DNA from: Brugia malayi
Taxonomy: Eukaryota > Nematoda > Chromadorea > Rhabditida > Onchocercidae
Assembly (NCBI RefSeq): GCF_000002995.4
Contig: NW_025062478.1
Span: 11,528,001-11,592,000 of the forward strand
Length of the DNA stretch: 64,000 bases
Direction of reading: 5' to 3'
Every line of letters begins with the position of its first letter. Within the stretch, counting starts at the first letter, position 1. The notes under the pieces were generated by a model, which was given only the letters and a program-made list of their open reading frames with translations, was not told where the DNA came from and searched no databases. The position numbers and the translations under genes are program-made. This document shows positions 23,323 to 34,916 of the stretch, piece by piece.

Positions 23323-24610
23323 AATAGTATATGAGATAAACGTAACTATGATAAATCGTATAAATTTTGAATATTACCGATTCTTTCCAGTTGAAATTTT
23401 GAAAAGGACTTAAAATATTGTTATTTTTCTTTTCTGATCTAATTTTAAATGAAATGAAAACTTTTAATATCTTTTAGACTGTTATTTCATTTTTTTTTTT
23501 CAGAATGGGGACAGATTTTATTAACGATTTTTCTTTGTGGTATATTAATTTTAGATGCATGTATTTCTGCCGAGTGATTATCAAGTATTTACTTTCAGAA
23601 ATGTTATTTTAATGAAAGAGATATGTATAAATGGTTTCGGATTTGTTTATTTTTACGGTTAACGATAGAGACTTTTTCATCTTTGCCTATTACAGAAATG
23701 GTACAGAAATAGACTTTGCCTTTTATATCTAAAATATACTGAATGATTGTATTTCAAAGTTTTGTATGTTATTTCTTGTACAAAAAGATTGCTTACTACT
23801 TTTTTTCTGATTATTTGTTAAAATAATCAGAATAATGCTGCATAATAATTCATTCATTTCTGATATGCTGAATAATAAACATTAGTTCGCGAAACATAAA
23901 TCATTGTTGCTTGCTATCATTTAAATTCGATTTTGAATTTTTGATTAAAATCATTTAAATTTAGTCCTAAATTTTATATTCTTTCATTTACGTAAAATGT
24001 TCAACTTCACAATAAAAGCATAATACATAAGCGATACTTTCATTTCCTCTTATGACGTCTGTTGACAATATAAAATATCGATGATAAATATATATGTAAA
24101 TTGGATAATTACTTAAATAAATGCATAATTACTTAAATGTAAGAAGAATTTAGGTAGAATAAAAGTCTTTCTTGTGATCATTTGCATTTGTTAATCAGAT
24201 TTCGTTGGTCATAGAATTATAAATTTCGTGACATTGTTAAACAATATATTTTATTAAACAATATATATATTTAAATTCTTTATTAAACAATATATTTTAA
24301 TGGAACTTTGAAAAATAAAAAGAAACATGATTTTGGGACAAATGATTTTGCAAATTACTCTCAATCTAATTGCTGTAAGTTCAAGATATTGAAATTGAAC
24401 TTTTTGATTTAACTAGTACGAATTAATTGGTTTTCTTCTAAAAAAAAAACAAACAAACAATGTCATATGGATAACAGATATATATATATATTCCCGCATC
24501 ATTTTCTAGTGGTTAGCAACACATTTGGGAGTGTCACATGACAACTGGAGTTTTAATGTCATCTCTTACCGTATGCTATAGCAAATGTTTACTTTTAAAA
24601 TATAATATAA
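23323..24610. other. 3' flank of the SOCS gene
   Basis: Contains the SOCS 3' UTR (AATAATAAACA near 23870) and AT-rich sequence with a TATATATA stretch near 24480. No gene is seen. About 24540-24610 shows weak similarity to 27850-27891, an older or decayed edge of the duplicated block that follows. Confidence 0.5.
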
Positions 24611-26037
24611 TAATTCTTGATAAGTAACTAACTTTAACAATGATCAATGTAAGTGAGAGTGAGCAGAAAAAGAAAGAAAAAGCCAAAGTATTTCCCTCCT
24701 TAAAATTTTTGGAGGGAATGATTGAAATTTTAAATGTTTAGAAAAAGGACTGATGAAAGAGAAAGATGGATGATAGTAAAGAGAGAGAGAGAGAGAGAGG
24801 GAGAGAGAGCGCTTATAAAATGGATATTCAAAGGTCAACATCCATTTCCTATCAGTCCACTTTCTTAGTTGATTAAAAATATTTTTGGTGACTCTGCTTC
24901 ATTCAATTTAACCCACAAAAATGGGAAAGAATGTCGTTATGGATGATTTAAAATGACAACGAACTGTTAATCGATAGAACTGAATGAATATTGCTTTCTC
25001 TCAATTTGACCTCATAGAATGAAGAAGAATTGATATACTGTCAAAGCTGAAAAGTAATAGTAATAGAAATTAAAGTAACAGACGAGAAGAACTATGACCT
25101 GCAGTAAGGTAGAAAGAAATGTGAGCGATGAGTAAATTTTTGAGATCATTCGAATGGATAATATGGGCGCTCATTGTTGTCATTGCTTCTTTGTTGAGTA
25201 ATTTGCTTCATTTTTCTACAAACTTTCGAAACATATTACTTTATTACTCTCGGGGCATATCAATTGATTAGTGATTAATTGATTATCAGTTAATTTCACT
25301 TATCAGCAATCAATAAATATTTATTATTTTTATTTCATTTGCTCTTCATTTTCTCAAAGTAAGTTAGTAATGATAGGTATGTCTGTTCGATTGAGATAAA
25401 ATACAAAAACCATTGATCGGTTGAAAAATAAAGATTTCACTATCTAGTTGAAATTCCTTTGAAACTTTGACTTAAAATTTATTCATGCAGTACTGACTGC
25501 AAAAGTGACACTGCATAAAGTACTAAGGGTAACAAAGAAAGTGACAGTAATTTACAGTAATTCACGGGTAAGTAAAAAGCTTAGTTGTTATTTGTTCTGC
25601 AAAGCGATGAAGGAGAACCATTATGGCAATGTAAAGCAAACAATGCCACTACCGTAACCCAATCGAAATAAGTGAAATAGGCGTTCAGTGAATTCAATTT
25701 TCTATGATTTCTCATAAATTATTTATATGCAATTAGTTGTTGAACTTTTGAGAAATGAAAGTGAAAGTATTTATGGCATCGAATTTTGCTTCAAATTTTT
25801 GAAATTTTCAGCGGTCAATGAAGTGGTGAGATTTTTGTTGCAGAAGTAATATCTTCCAGAGATAATAATAATGTCAAATTTACATTTTGTTTAAGTCATT
25901 TGGATGGCTTTACTACTGTTTCAATTTGACCTTTCCCTGAAGCAAAAGTTAGCTATAAGTATCACAGGATGTCTCAGCATCCATATAAGTAATGTAACTA
26001 TGCTAGCAGACAGGTAGGACGAAGAGGTCACCAAAGA
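24611..26037. repeat. 1.4-kb direct repeat, copy 1
   Basis: Nearly identical over its whole length to 27892-29313, in the same orientation. Only scattered substitutions and small indels are seen, mostly in the (GA)n tract near 24781. There are no terminal inverted repeats, reverse transcriptase or transposase. Weak homology continues past the end: about 26050-26130 resembles 29578-29660. A recent local duplication is the simplest reading. Confidence 0.95.
25128..25271 (+). CDS. Hypothetical 47-residue hydrophobic ORF (repeat copy 1)
   Basis: An uninterrupted frame starting MSKFLRSFEWIIWALIVV. It has one hydrophobic helix (about residues 9-27) that would serve as a signal anchor or membrane segment, then a short polar tail. 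The same frame is intact and unchanged in copy 2. Because the copies are young, this identity is not proof of selection. No splice signals or promoter assign it to a transcript. It may be a chance frame. Confidence 0.2.
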   Translation: MSKFLRSFEWIIWALIVVIASLLSNLLHFSTNFRNILLYYSRGISID

Positions 26038-27891
26038 TAAGGAAAAAATTTTTCACTTTCAAAAATATTGTAATTGCTAATGGTATATGCATCGCCGTAT
26101 ATGAAATAAGAAGTTTTATGCATTGAATAACTCAAATTAAAGTATAACTTTTTTCGTCATTCTCTTTTATTTTCTTTTTTGCAGTGTTTTATAAATTTTC
26201 AATATTTCTTAAAACTTTTTTTTTGAATTTCATAATTAATGAAGTGCTTTCAGTCGATTGCAAAAATTTTTCTAATTTTTTACGGCATTAGAATCAAATT
26301 TAATTTTTTTAACGGATTTTGAAAACTTCTTTTCTCTTTTGCTCACGGCCTTGATTTTGCATTGATCCATGCTTATCAATTACTTGTCACATACTTATCA
26401 GTTACTTATCACTTACAGCATTGATCTTGTGCCTTTATCAGATGTATTTGAAACTATAATAATCAAATTGTGGTTAACAAGCATTGATCATGAAGTTTAC
26501 AACTATGTATGCATGAGTATAAGAGTAGAATTTAGGATACGGAAAATAAGTGCTTCCTTACCGGATCAGGATTTGATAGTTTGATAGCATTGGTAATTTT
26601 GATTCAATAGTCCTGTCTATCAGTCAAAAATTTTCACTTTTCAATTATTTTTAAAAAGAATTGTTCAAGCAGTGCTAAGATTGTTTAATAACAAATTAAT
26701 TATTGAAACAATCAATACCTATACCATTTATTAATTAATTTATTTAGTTCTTTTAATTGTTTCATATTAAATTTTTTTTATTTAATCATTTGAAGTGGAA
26801 TTAATTGATAGCTTAAGTTTGTCCATATTGTGTAACTTTCATCAAAAATTAAGCTCATATTATTTTAAAAAAATCATTATTTGTCTCAGAAATAATTAGG
26901 CAATAATTAAATATATTTGATATGCTATGATACGCCATAAATAATTTTTAATCTTTTCGAAATCTTATTGATGACTTAAAAAATCTATCGCTTGTAATAC
27001 TAAAATATTATGTTTAAATTTTTCTATAAGAAATGATAATTTTAAGAATTTTAATTTTATGAAAGCTTAATTTCTATATCATACTATCAAATATTTTATT
27101 GCAGTGAAATCTATTTAATAATTAATTGTATCTGTCAATTATATTACAGAAACTTTAATATAATTATATTTAAGTTATTTTAATTGTCTGAAGAGTTTTT
27201 GATAATATTTTGGAATATATCACATTGAAATTTTTATTAGATATCTAAAAAAAAAAAAACAAACTTTCCGCAATTCTTTTATTTCATTTTACTATTTGTT
27301 GAAACATATTGAAATATATGTAAAAGTCCTTTTTTTTAAATTTCCAATCTTTCGATTCAGGTGAAAATTTTATAAGAATTAGCATATTATTTGATATAAT
27401 CGCTCGATAAAAAAAGAAAAATCTTCTTTGCTGAAAAAAATTGTTCAATAGTGATTATCATGATAAAATGATAATTGTGATAAAAAAAAGTAATATTTAC
27501 AATAAATAATATAACAGTATTGATTGATTGCAATTTTTATTATTAAAAAAATTGTTAACCATTCTATTAATTTAAAAAGTTAAAATTACGAATTTAACAA
27601 ACACTTAACATCTTTAATTGAAATTACTCCATTTTGCTGCTTTTATTTCAATAATTTTGCTTATGGATCATTTATAAATCGATTAGTGCAACTATTTTCA
27701 GATGAATGCATATAAAAATAAAATTTGATCAATTACAAATACCAGAAGAAATGAAAAATGAGTTCCAGTGGAAGATATTTGATTGGGAGATGGATTTCAC
27801 TTATTTATCTTAATATATGTCAACAATACATCACAAGTGACATTTATTGATAGGATGCGAATGTCTTTTACCGTATGCCATAGCAAAATAG
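26038..27891. other. Spacer between the two 1.4-kb repeats
   Basis: AT-rich spacer with no recognised gene. An open frame at 26369-26584 has no identifiable domain. Several TTGATTAATT-type and ATGATAA stretches occur. Confidence 0.5.
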
Positions 27892-29313
27892 TAATTCTTG
27901 ATAAGTAACTAACTTTAACAATGATCAATGTAAGTGAGAGTGAGCAGAAAAAGAAAGAAAAAGCCAAAGTATTTCCCTCCTTAAAATTTTTGGAGGGAAT
28001 GATTGAAATTTTAAATGTTTAGAAAAAGGACTGATGAAAGAGAAAGATGGATGATAGTAAAGGGAGAGAGAGAGAGAGAGAGAGAGGGTGCTTATAAAAT
28101 GGATATTCAAAGGTCAACATCCATTTCCTATCAGTCCACTTTCTTAGTTGATTAAAAATATTTTTGGTGACTCTGCTTCATTCAATTTAACCCACAAAAA
28201 TGGGAAAGAATGTCGTTATGGATGATTTAAAATGACAACGAACTGTTAATCGATAGAACTGAATGAATATTGCTTTCTCTCAATTTGACCTCATAGAATG
28301 AAGAAGAATTGATATACTGTCAAAGCTGAAAAGTAATAGTAATAGAAATTAAAGTAACAGACGAGAAGAACTATGACCTGCAGTAAGGTAGAAAGAAATG
28401 TGAGCGATGAGTAAATTTTTGAGATCATTCGAATGGATAATATGGGCGCTCATTGTTGTCATTGCTTCTTTGTTGAGTAATTTGCTTCATTTTTCTACAA
28501 ACTTTCGAAACATATTACTTTATTACTCTCGGGGCATATCAATTGATTAGTGATTAATTGATTATCAGTTAATTTCACTTATCAGCAATCAATAAATATT
28601 TATTATTTTTATTTCATTTGCTCTTCATTTTCTCAAAGTAAGTTAGTAATGATAGGTATGTCTGTTCGATTGAGATAAAATACAAAAACCATTGATCAGT
28701 TGAATAAAGATTTCACTATCTAGTTGAAATTCCTTTGAAACTTTGACTTAAAATTTATTCATGCAGTACTGACTGCAAAAGTGACACTGTATAAAGTACT
28801 AAGGGTAACAAAGAAAGTGACAGTAATTTACAGTAATTCACGGGTAAGTAAAAAGCTTAGTTGTTATTTGTTCTGCAAAGCGATGAAGGAGAACCATTAT
28901 GGCAATGTAAAGCAAACAATGCCACTACCGTAACCCAATCGAAATAAGTGAAATAGGCGTTCAGTGAATTCAATTTTCTATGATTTCTCATAAATTATTT
29001 GTATGCAATTAGTTGTTGAACTTTTGAGAAATGAAAGTGAAAGTATTTATGGCATCGAATTTTGCTTCAAATTTTTGAAATTTTCAGCGGTCAATGAAGT
29101 GGTGAGATTTTTGTTGCAGAAGTAATATCTTCCAGAGATAATAATAATGTCAAATTTACATTTTGTTTAAGTCATTTGGATGGCTTTACTACTGTTTCAA
29201 TTTGACCTTTCCCTGAAGCAAAAGTTAGCTATAAATATCACAGGATGTCTCAGCATCCATATAAGTAATGTAACTATGCTAGCAGACAGGTAGGACGAAG
29301 AGGTCACCAAAGA
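27892..29313. repeat. 1.4-kb direct repeat, copy 2
   Basis: Partner of 24611-26037, offset by about 3.28 kb. This copy ends 0.7 kb before the kinase start codon, so the duplication may have carried or copied upstream regulatory sequence (inference). Its GA tract is at about 28063-28086. After 29313 about 265 bases absent from copy 1 intervene before homology resumes. Confidence 0.95.
28407..28550 (+). CDS. Hypothetical 47-residue hydrophobic ORF (repeat copy 2)
   Basis: Identical in sequence to the frame at 25128-25271, including start and stop. It has a single hydrophobic helix and no recognisable family. It is listed so that the duplicate can be checked; expression is unknown. Confidence 0.2.
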   Translation: MSKFLRSFEWIIWALIVVIASLLSNLLHFSTNFRNILLYYSRGISID

Positions 29314-29990
29314 AAAAGTAATAGACAAAAGTTATTTGCGGTGCGCGTATATGTGTGCGTGTGTTTTGGTTGTTGTTATTGTTATTGTCGCTTTTCATAT
29401 CATTCGGAGATGTCAAAATATTGGTTTCATAAGATTAATTTATTGTTTATTGTTAATTATTAATATTGTCATATAATTATTATTGCAGATACATTCTGTT
29501 TAGAAAATTTAAGTTATAAAAAAATGGGAAATGCAATGTTTACTCATTGAAAATGAAGGAAAAGAAAAAAAAAATTATTTTCATTACTAAAAATATTGTA
29601 ATTTCTGATGGTATATGTATGATTGTATATGAAATTAGAAAATTGTATGCGTAAAATAAAGTAAGTCATTTTAAGGTAAAGTAACTCGTAAAGTAACTCA
29701 TTTCCATCTCCACTTTAAATATTTCACTTTTTCTTTAGATTTGCAGTAAGGTTTATACAAAGTTATATGTGTTTATAGACATATTTAAGCATCATGGATG
29801 TCTTGGTAATTCTTTTTCTTTTTTCTTTTTTCGCATTCCTTTTTTTTTTTTTTTTTTTTCTTTTTTTTGTTTCTGTTTGAAAATTTTGATGCATTTTTAT
29901 AGATGTTTAGGAATGTGAAGGTAATTTTTTTTTGATATTATAGTACTGAAATATAGAATTAATGAATTATTTGTAATTAATTACTAGTTT
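29314..29990. other. Upstream region of the kinase gene
   Basis: 29314-29577 is absent at the matching place in repeat copy 1 and includes a GT-rich patch (GCGTATATGTGTGCGTGTG). A possible alternative first exon, ATG GAT GTC TTG at 29794-29805, ends in a GTAATT donor. It would join in frame to an acceptor ending at 29987, extending the kinase N-terminus by six residues (MDVLF before the listed Met). Confidence 0.4.
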
Positions 29991-32615
29991 ATGGCACATA
30001 CTTCAAACACGGAAGTAGAAAATTGTTTGGAAACGACCACATCCGAAAGTGATGATTATTTTTCTTCTGGTAATTCAAATACTACTACAACTTCTGCTTC
30101 GGATTCAACCTCTAGCAGACCAGTTGCTAGTACTTGCAATGGTACATTCTCATTAGGTAATCTTGGTTATTGCGATGATCCGAAAGATGCTACCATTGAT
30201 GAAGATTATATGCCAATAGAATTACGAGGAAAAATATGGAAAACTAATAAAATTCTTGGCGAAGGTTGGTTGATCAAAATAAATTACTTTGTCTTATAAG
30301 TGTATCACTTTTATTTTCTCCCTCTCTCTCTCTCTCTCTTCTTTTATTCATTAAGGTAAGAAAGAAAGCTTAATTAATTAAGATAATCGTGTATAATCTT
30401 AATTAGTTAAGATAATTATGCATAATCTTACTTAATCAATGAAGATAATTACACTAGATAAATGATATGATCATAAAATTTTTTTTTTTTTTTTGTATAA
30501 ATAAATTTTAATTTTACAATTTAAAAATATTCTTATTTATAGGTGGTAATTTTAAAGTATATCTTGTAACAAATGACGATGGACTACACTTTGCAATGCG
30601 ATGGAGTCGTAGACAAGACTGTAGTACGGATGCTTTTGAAAATGATAATGAACGTCAGATTAGAACTGTTTCACGTATGAAATTACACACCGAAAATGTA
30701 ATTTCATATTTTTAAAATTAGTTTAAATATTTATTTTTGTTTTTTTTATCTTTATCTTTAAGTAAAAACATATACATCATAATAATTATTTAGGCTATCC
30801 GGATAAAAGAGCTTATTGGTCATCATCCTAATATTGTAAAACTGATTGGCTTCCGTAAAGTTAACTTATTTACACAACAAATTATGGAGTATGTTGATGG
30901 TGGTGATCTCTATGATTTCATTGAAAGAAATTATATTCGAAGTATGAATGAAATCATTTAAAAATTCAAAAAAATATAACAAAAATATTTAATTTCAGAT
31001 TTGATTCACTCATTGTATTAATTTGATTTATAACTTTTGATTAAAAATTTAATTCCTTTGTTGTGATTTTTGTTTATTTAACTTCAATTATTTGCTTCAT
31101 TCTTCTTTTTTTTTTTTTTTTTATTGCAGAAAAGCGACGAATAGGAATAGCAAAAGTGCGATCACTTTTTCGTGATCTGTTAAAGGCAGTCAAACATATC
31201 CATGATTTGCATGTAGCTCATATGGATATAAAAGTTGAGAATTGTCTTCTAACCCGGAATAGTATGATTTTAATATTAAATTCAATTTTAGTTCATTTCG
31301 TATTAAATAGCATTTTAAGTTTATATACGTTCGTTGAATTTAGTATTAAGCTAATATATGTATATTAAACTGTATTTAGTTGATTATATATTAAATTATG
31401 TATCCTTGAAGATTTTTTATTTAATAATATATTAAATTATGATTTTAATATTAAATTGTATATACGTTTTTTTTTTTTTGCAAAATTTTGATTATTTTAA
31501 TGAATTTTTTTTTCTAAATTAAATTTTTGTTCTAATAATAAGAAGATATTCTTTCAGAAAAACTATAATAATAAGATATTTGTCTATTTAGGAATTCTAA
31601 AACTCACTGATTTTGATCATGCGAAAATTTTTCAACCTGGAAAATTGATGCCCGGTTCGGTTTATGCAACCGAAGCATATGCTGCACCGGAAACATTTGA
31701 AAAGGAATACAGGTATAATCAATGTTCAATATTTACTGAAATATGTAAATTTCTATAATTCAATTCTTTAAAAAATTTTTTTAACTAAAATTTTAATTCT
31801 TTTAAAATTTAAATATTGCAGACCAGATTATGCAGATATATGGGCCTGTGGTATCTTTTTATATTTTCTACTAAAAAGTGATGTACCGTGGGAAATAGCA
31901 GACAGGTTTAAATTACTAAATTTCATTATTTTTAGAATTGATTATAGTAAATTTAATTAGAAAATATACAATAAATTAAATTTTAATTAAAGAATATATA
32001 TAATAAATTAAATTAAATTAGAATATGTATAACTTGTGCACAAGATTTTTTAAATAATATTTGAAGGAAGCGTGATAATGATTATTTTACATGGTGTCAA
32101 ACGGAACATAAAGCAAACTTTTTCCGGTTTCAAAAATCATGTGAAACTGTTGCAGGTAAGCTCATAAATAATTATTAAAATGATAAAATTAAACAAATTT
32201 CTTGATAAATTCAATCATATTTCTTAAACTTTAGTTATAATTTTACAATTTAAATTTTAATAGTTTTATCAAAAAAAAAACAAAAACAAAACAACAAATT
32301 CAGCATGAAATAAACAAATATATCAATAAATTTTTTTGGTAAATAGTGCATTGTTTTCTTTTTTTTTTTTTTTCAAATTAATTGCAACTTATTTAACAAG
32401 AAAAACATGAGAAAAATGAAGCATTTATTTAAAAAAAAAATTATTTAATTTATTCTTTTTAATATGCATAATTAATTAATTACTGCTAATAAATTTTCAT
32501 TCCATCTTTTTTTTTTTTTTGTACAATAGAATTTCTGATGAAAATGCTGCAAAACGATGTAAATGAAAGAGCAACAATTGATGAAATTCTAGCACATCAA
32601 TGGTTACAACAATAA
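29991..32615 (+). CDS. Chk1-like protein kinase with divergent catalytic motifs
   Basis: Exons: 29991-30264, 30543-30697, 30794-30941, 31130-31261, 31592-31712, 31822-31905, 32067-32155, 32530-32615; 362 residues, all phases agree. A Ser/Thr-rich N-terminus of about 80 residues precedes a single kinase domain that runs to the C-terminus. The glycine loop is GEGGNFKV (third Gly replaced), the beta-3 Lys is Arg (FAMRW, R111), HRD is HMD (223-225) and DFG is DFD (243-245). Catalytic Asp225, Lys227, Asn230 and metal-binding Asp243 are present, as is AAPE (267-270). The lobe between DIWACGIFLYFLL and the NERATI region, with VPWEIAD and YFTW, resembles Chk1. No Chk1 regulatory C-terminal domain is present. 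It may be a weakly active or pseudo-kinase. An in-frame TAG six bases before the Met supports this start unless the alternative 5' exon is used. Confidence 0.86.
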
Positions 32616-33306
32616 ACATCAAAAAATTGAAATTTTTGAAGTGATAAAATGATTTTACAGTATGATTATATTATCATAGCATTGACAAAAACAAAAAAGC
32701 AAGCAAGAAGATTAGGATAGGAAGTAAATTTATCAGTGTATGTTGATGATAAGATATCATGTCATATTTAATCACTGATTTCTGAACATAATGAACAATA
32801 TTTTAATATTTTATATATTGCAATAATTTGCCAGAAATTTTGATTGTAAAAATCAAAAAATTGAATTTCTATTACTAATTTATCAGAGAATTATATGAAT
32901 TTGTTTCATAATTTTGTGAAAGAATTTGTTTGTGGAAGAATTTGAATATTATTATTTTGTAGAAGAATTTCAATTTGTATTATTATTTTGTAAGAGAATT
33001 TGAATTTGTATTATTGATTTATAGGAGAATATTTTTAGATAATATAATATTAGGAATTATATTTTTGTTTTGTGCAAAGTTGTTATCCTCTTCGCTTTTT
33101 TTTAAACTAATATTATTTATTACCTTATACTGTGGGAAAAAGAAGAAAAAAAAAAGCAAACATAGGTTAGCATATTGTTTTGTTAGCAAAGCTTTATTAT
33201 TGTTGTGAAATTAAATGATTGCAAATATTGTTTAACAAATATATTTGGAATAAAATTTTTGCATGTTATTTGACATTTTAGAAAACAATTGCAATTTCAT
33301 ATCTAA

Positions 33307-33416
33307 TGATAATAATAATAATAATTATAATAACAATAATAACAATAACAATAATAATAATAGTAACAATAATAATAATAATAATAATAATAGTAACAAT
33401 AATAATAATACCTTGT
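33307..33416. repeat. AAT/AAC trinucleotide tract
   Basis: Interrupted AAT and AAC repeats about 110 bases long. They produce a spurious poly-Asn frame on the plus strand. The tract lies downstream of the kinase gene. Confidence 0.9.
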
Positions 33417-34395
33417 TTTTAAAAAATGTTTTGGAAAAATATTTAATAATAATAATATAAACGTAATTGCACATTAATATAGTAATATTTCGTCTAATAA
33501 TAATATCGATAAAATAATCAAAATGTTTTTGATCAATTTGATATTTACTATAGCAAAATCATTGTAATGTAATAAAATATGTGTAGCAAAATATAAATTT
33601 AACATTTATGTAAAATACTTGATAGAGACTATTTTTCTAGAACGATGACTGTAAACATTCAGATATAAAACATATTTGATGCTTTTCCTACTCTATGATC
33701 TCGAGAAATGCTTGAACAAATCATAATGATGAATGATTTGCTTATTTTTAACTTTTTTTTTATCATATCTTTAACAATTTTTTATATAACTAAACTAAAG
33801 AGATGGAACTTTAATAATTATTAAATGTAAGTCAGATATTTATGAAATACTTTTATACTCATAAAATTATTTAATTATGCGTATGGCACAATATCTCGAA
33901 AAATGCTTAAATAAGCACAAAAGATAAATAAATTGTTTGCTCTATCTGTTGTTGATGTAATTAAACAACCTAACAACAAATATTTCCACTGCAAAGATCA
34001 AATTAATAAACATTTATCATATTTTTGTTTATTTTTTTTTTTCTCATCTATAAATGATTCTGAAATTATCACATCATTAAATATAACTAATATTTCAATT
34101 AAAACAAATTATTATGAATCGAATAGATCATTCATTTATCATTTTTTAACCATTACTTTAATATCATTGAATAGCTATCACATGTACAAATTGCAGAAAT
34201 TGTGACACTTTTTTTTCAACAAATTGAGACACTGTCACATTCTTTCATGTGAAAAAAAAAAATAGTAAAGGAAAATTCTTGAATTATTTGCAAATAATAG
34301 TTTGCTGATATAATCCGATGAATTTGACAGATGCGTAGAGCTAATAATTTGATTTAGCAAATTCAAAACTTTTATCCTTCTGCAGTTTAACCTAA

Positions 34396-34570
34396 AGTTC
34401 TCGAATATCTCCTTTTAACTGTGATTCTATGCCATCTCCAAAGTTCTCGACTATCTCCATTTAACTGTGATTCTATATCATCTCCAGAATTCTCGACTAT
34501 CTCCTTTTGAAGTAGAATTCTAGATCATTTTTATAATTCTGAATTCACCCTATACAATATAGAGTTTTGT
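34396..34570. repeat. 46-bp tandem repeat, three to four diverged copies
   Basis: Units begin AGTTCTCGA at 34396, 34442 and 34488, with shared CTATCTCC and GTGATTCTAT blocks; a degraded fourth unit follows. The period is exactly 46 for the first two steps. It lies in the 3' flank between two convergent genes. Confidence 0.75.
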
Positions 34571-34916
34571 ACAATTTCTGAAATTCTAGACCATCTTGAA
34601 CTCTTTGTCGTCAAATTTTCATATTTCATTGTGTACTCATTTTTTTTTACCACGAAATTTTATTTAATAATGCATATTATTATCATCATTTGCATATTTC
34701 AAACTCGATTTAGTCCTTCAAAATTAATAAATGATTGATGATAATATATTAAATTATGACAAAAATTGGTTTTTATTATTATTTCAAATAAATAATCTCA
34801 AATAGTTATAAAATAAATAAACGGAATAAAATTTTGAGGATGTCACGGATATTTGAATATTAACATTTAAGTATGTATGAATAAAAATTCCTGACACTTT
34901 TTTTTTTTTTCTTTTT

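Larger units (their letters stand above)
32616..34916. other. Convergent intergenic region, kinase to ENPP
   Basis: The kinase and ENPP genes end toward each other here. The region holds both 3' UTRs, trinucleotide repeats at 33307-33416 and a 46-bp tandem array at 34396-34570. Open frames at 32975-33208 and 33933-34205 have no recognisable domains and low-complexity content. Confidence 0.55.

Noticed and set aside
24505..24530. TTCTAGTGGTTAGC resembling a tRNA A box
   Set aside because: No matching B box or cloverleaf arms follow at the required distance.
24644..24841. Ser/Leu-repeat frame on the minus strand, also at 27925-28110
   Set aside because: Created by the GA microsatellite within the duplicated block.
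24611..29313. Direct repeats as LTRs of a retroelement
   Set aside because: No TG...CA ends, primer-binding site, polypurine tract, gag or pol between them, and homology decays gradually beyond the edges.
33263..33460. Poly-asparagine open frame
   Set aside because: Produced by AAT/AAC repeats downstream of the kinase; no start context or splice partner.
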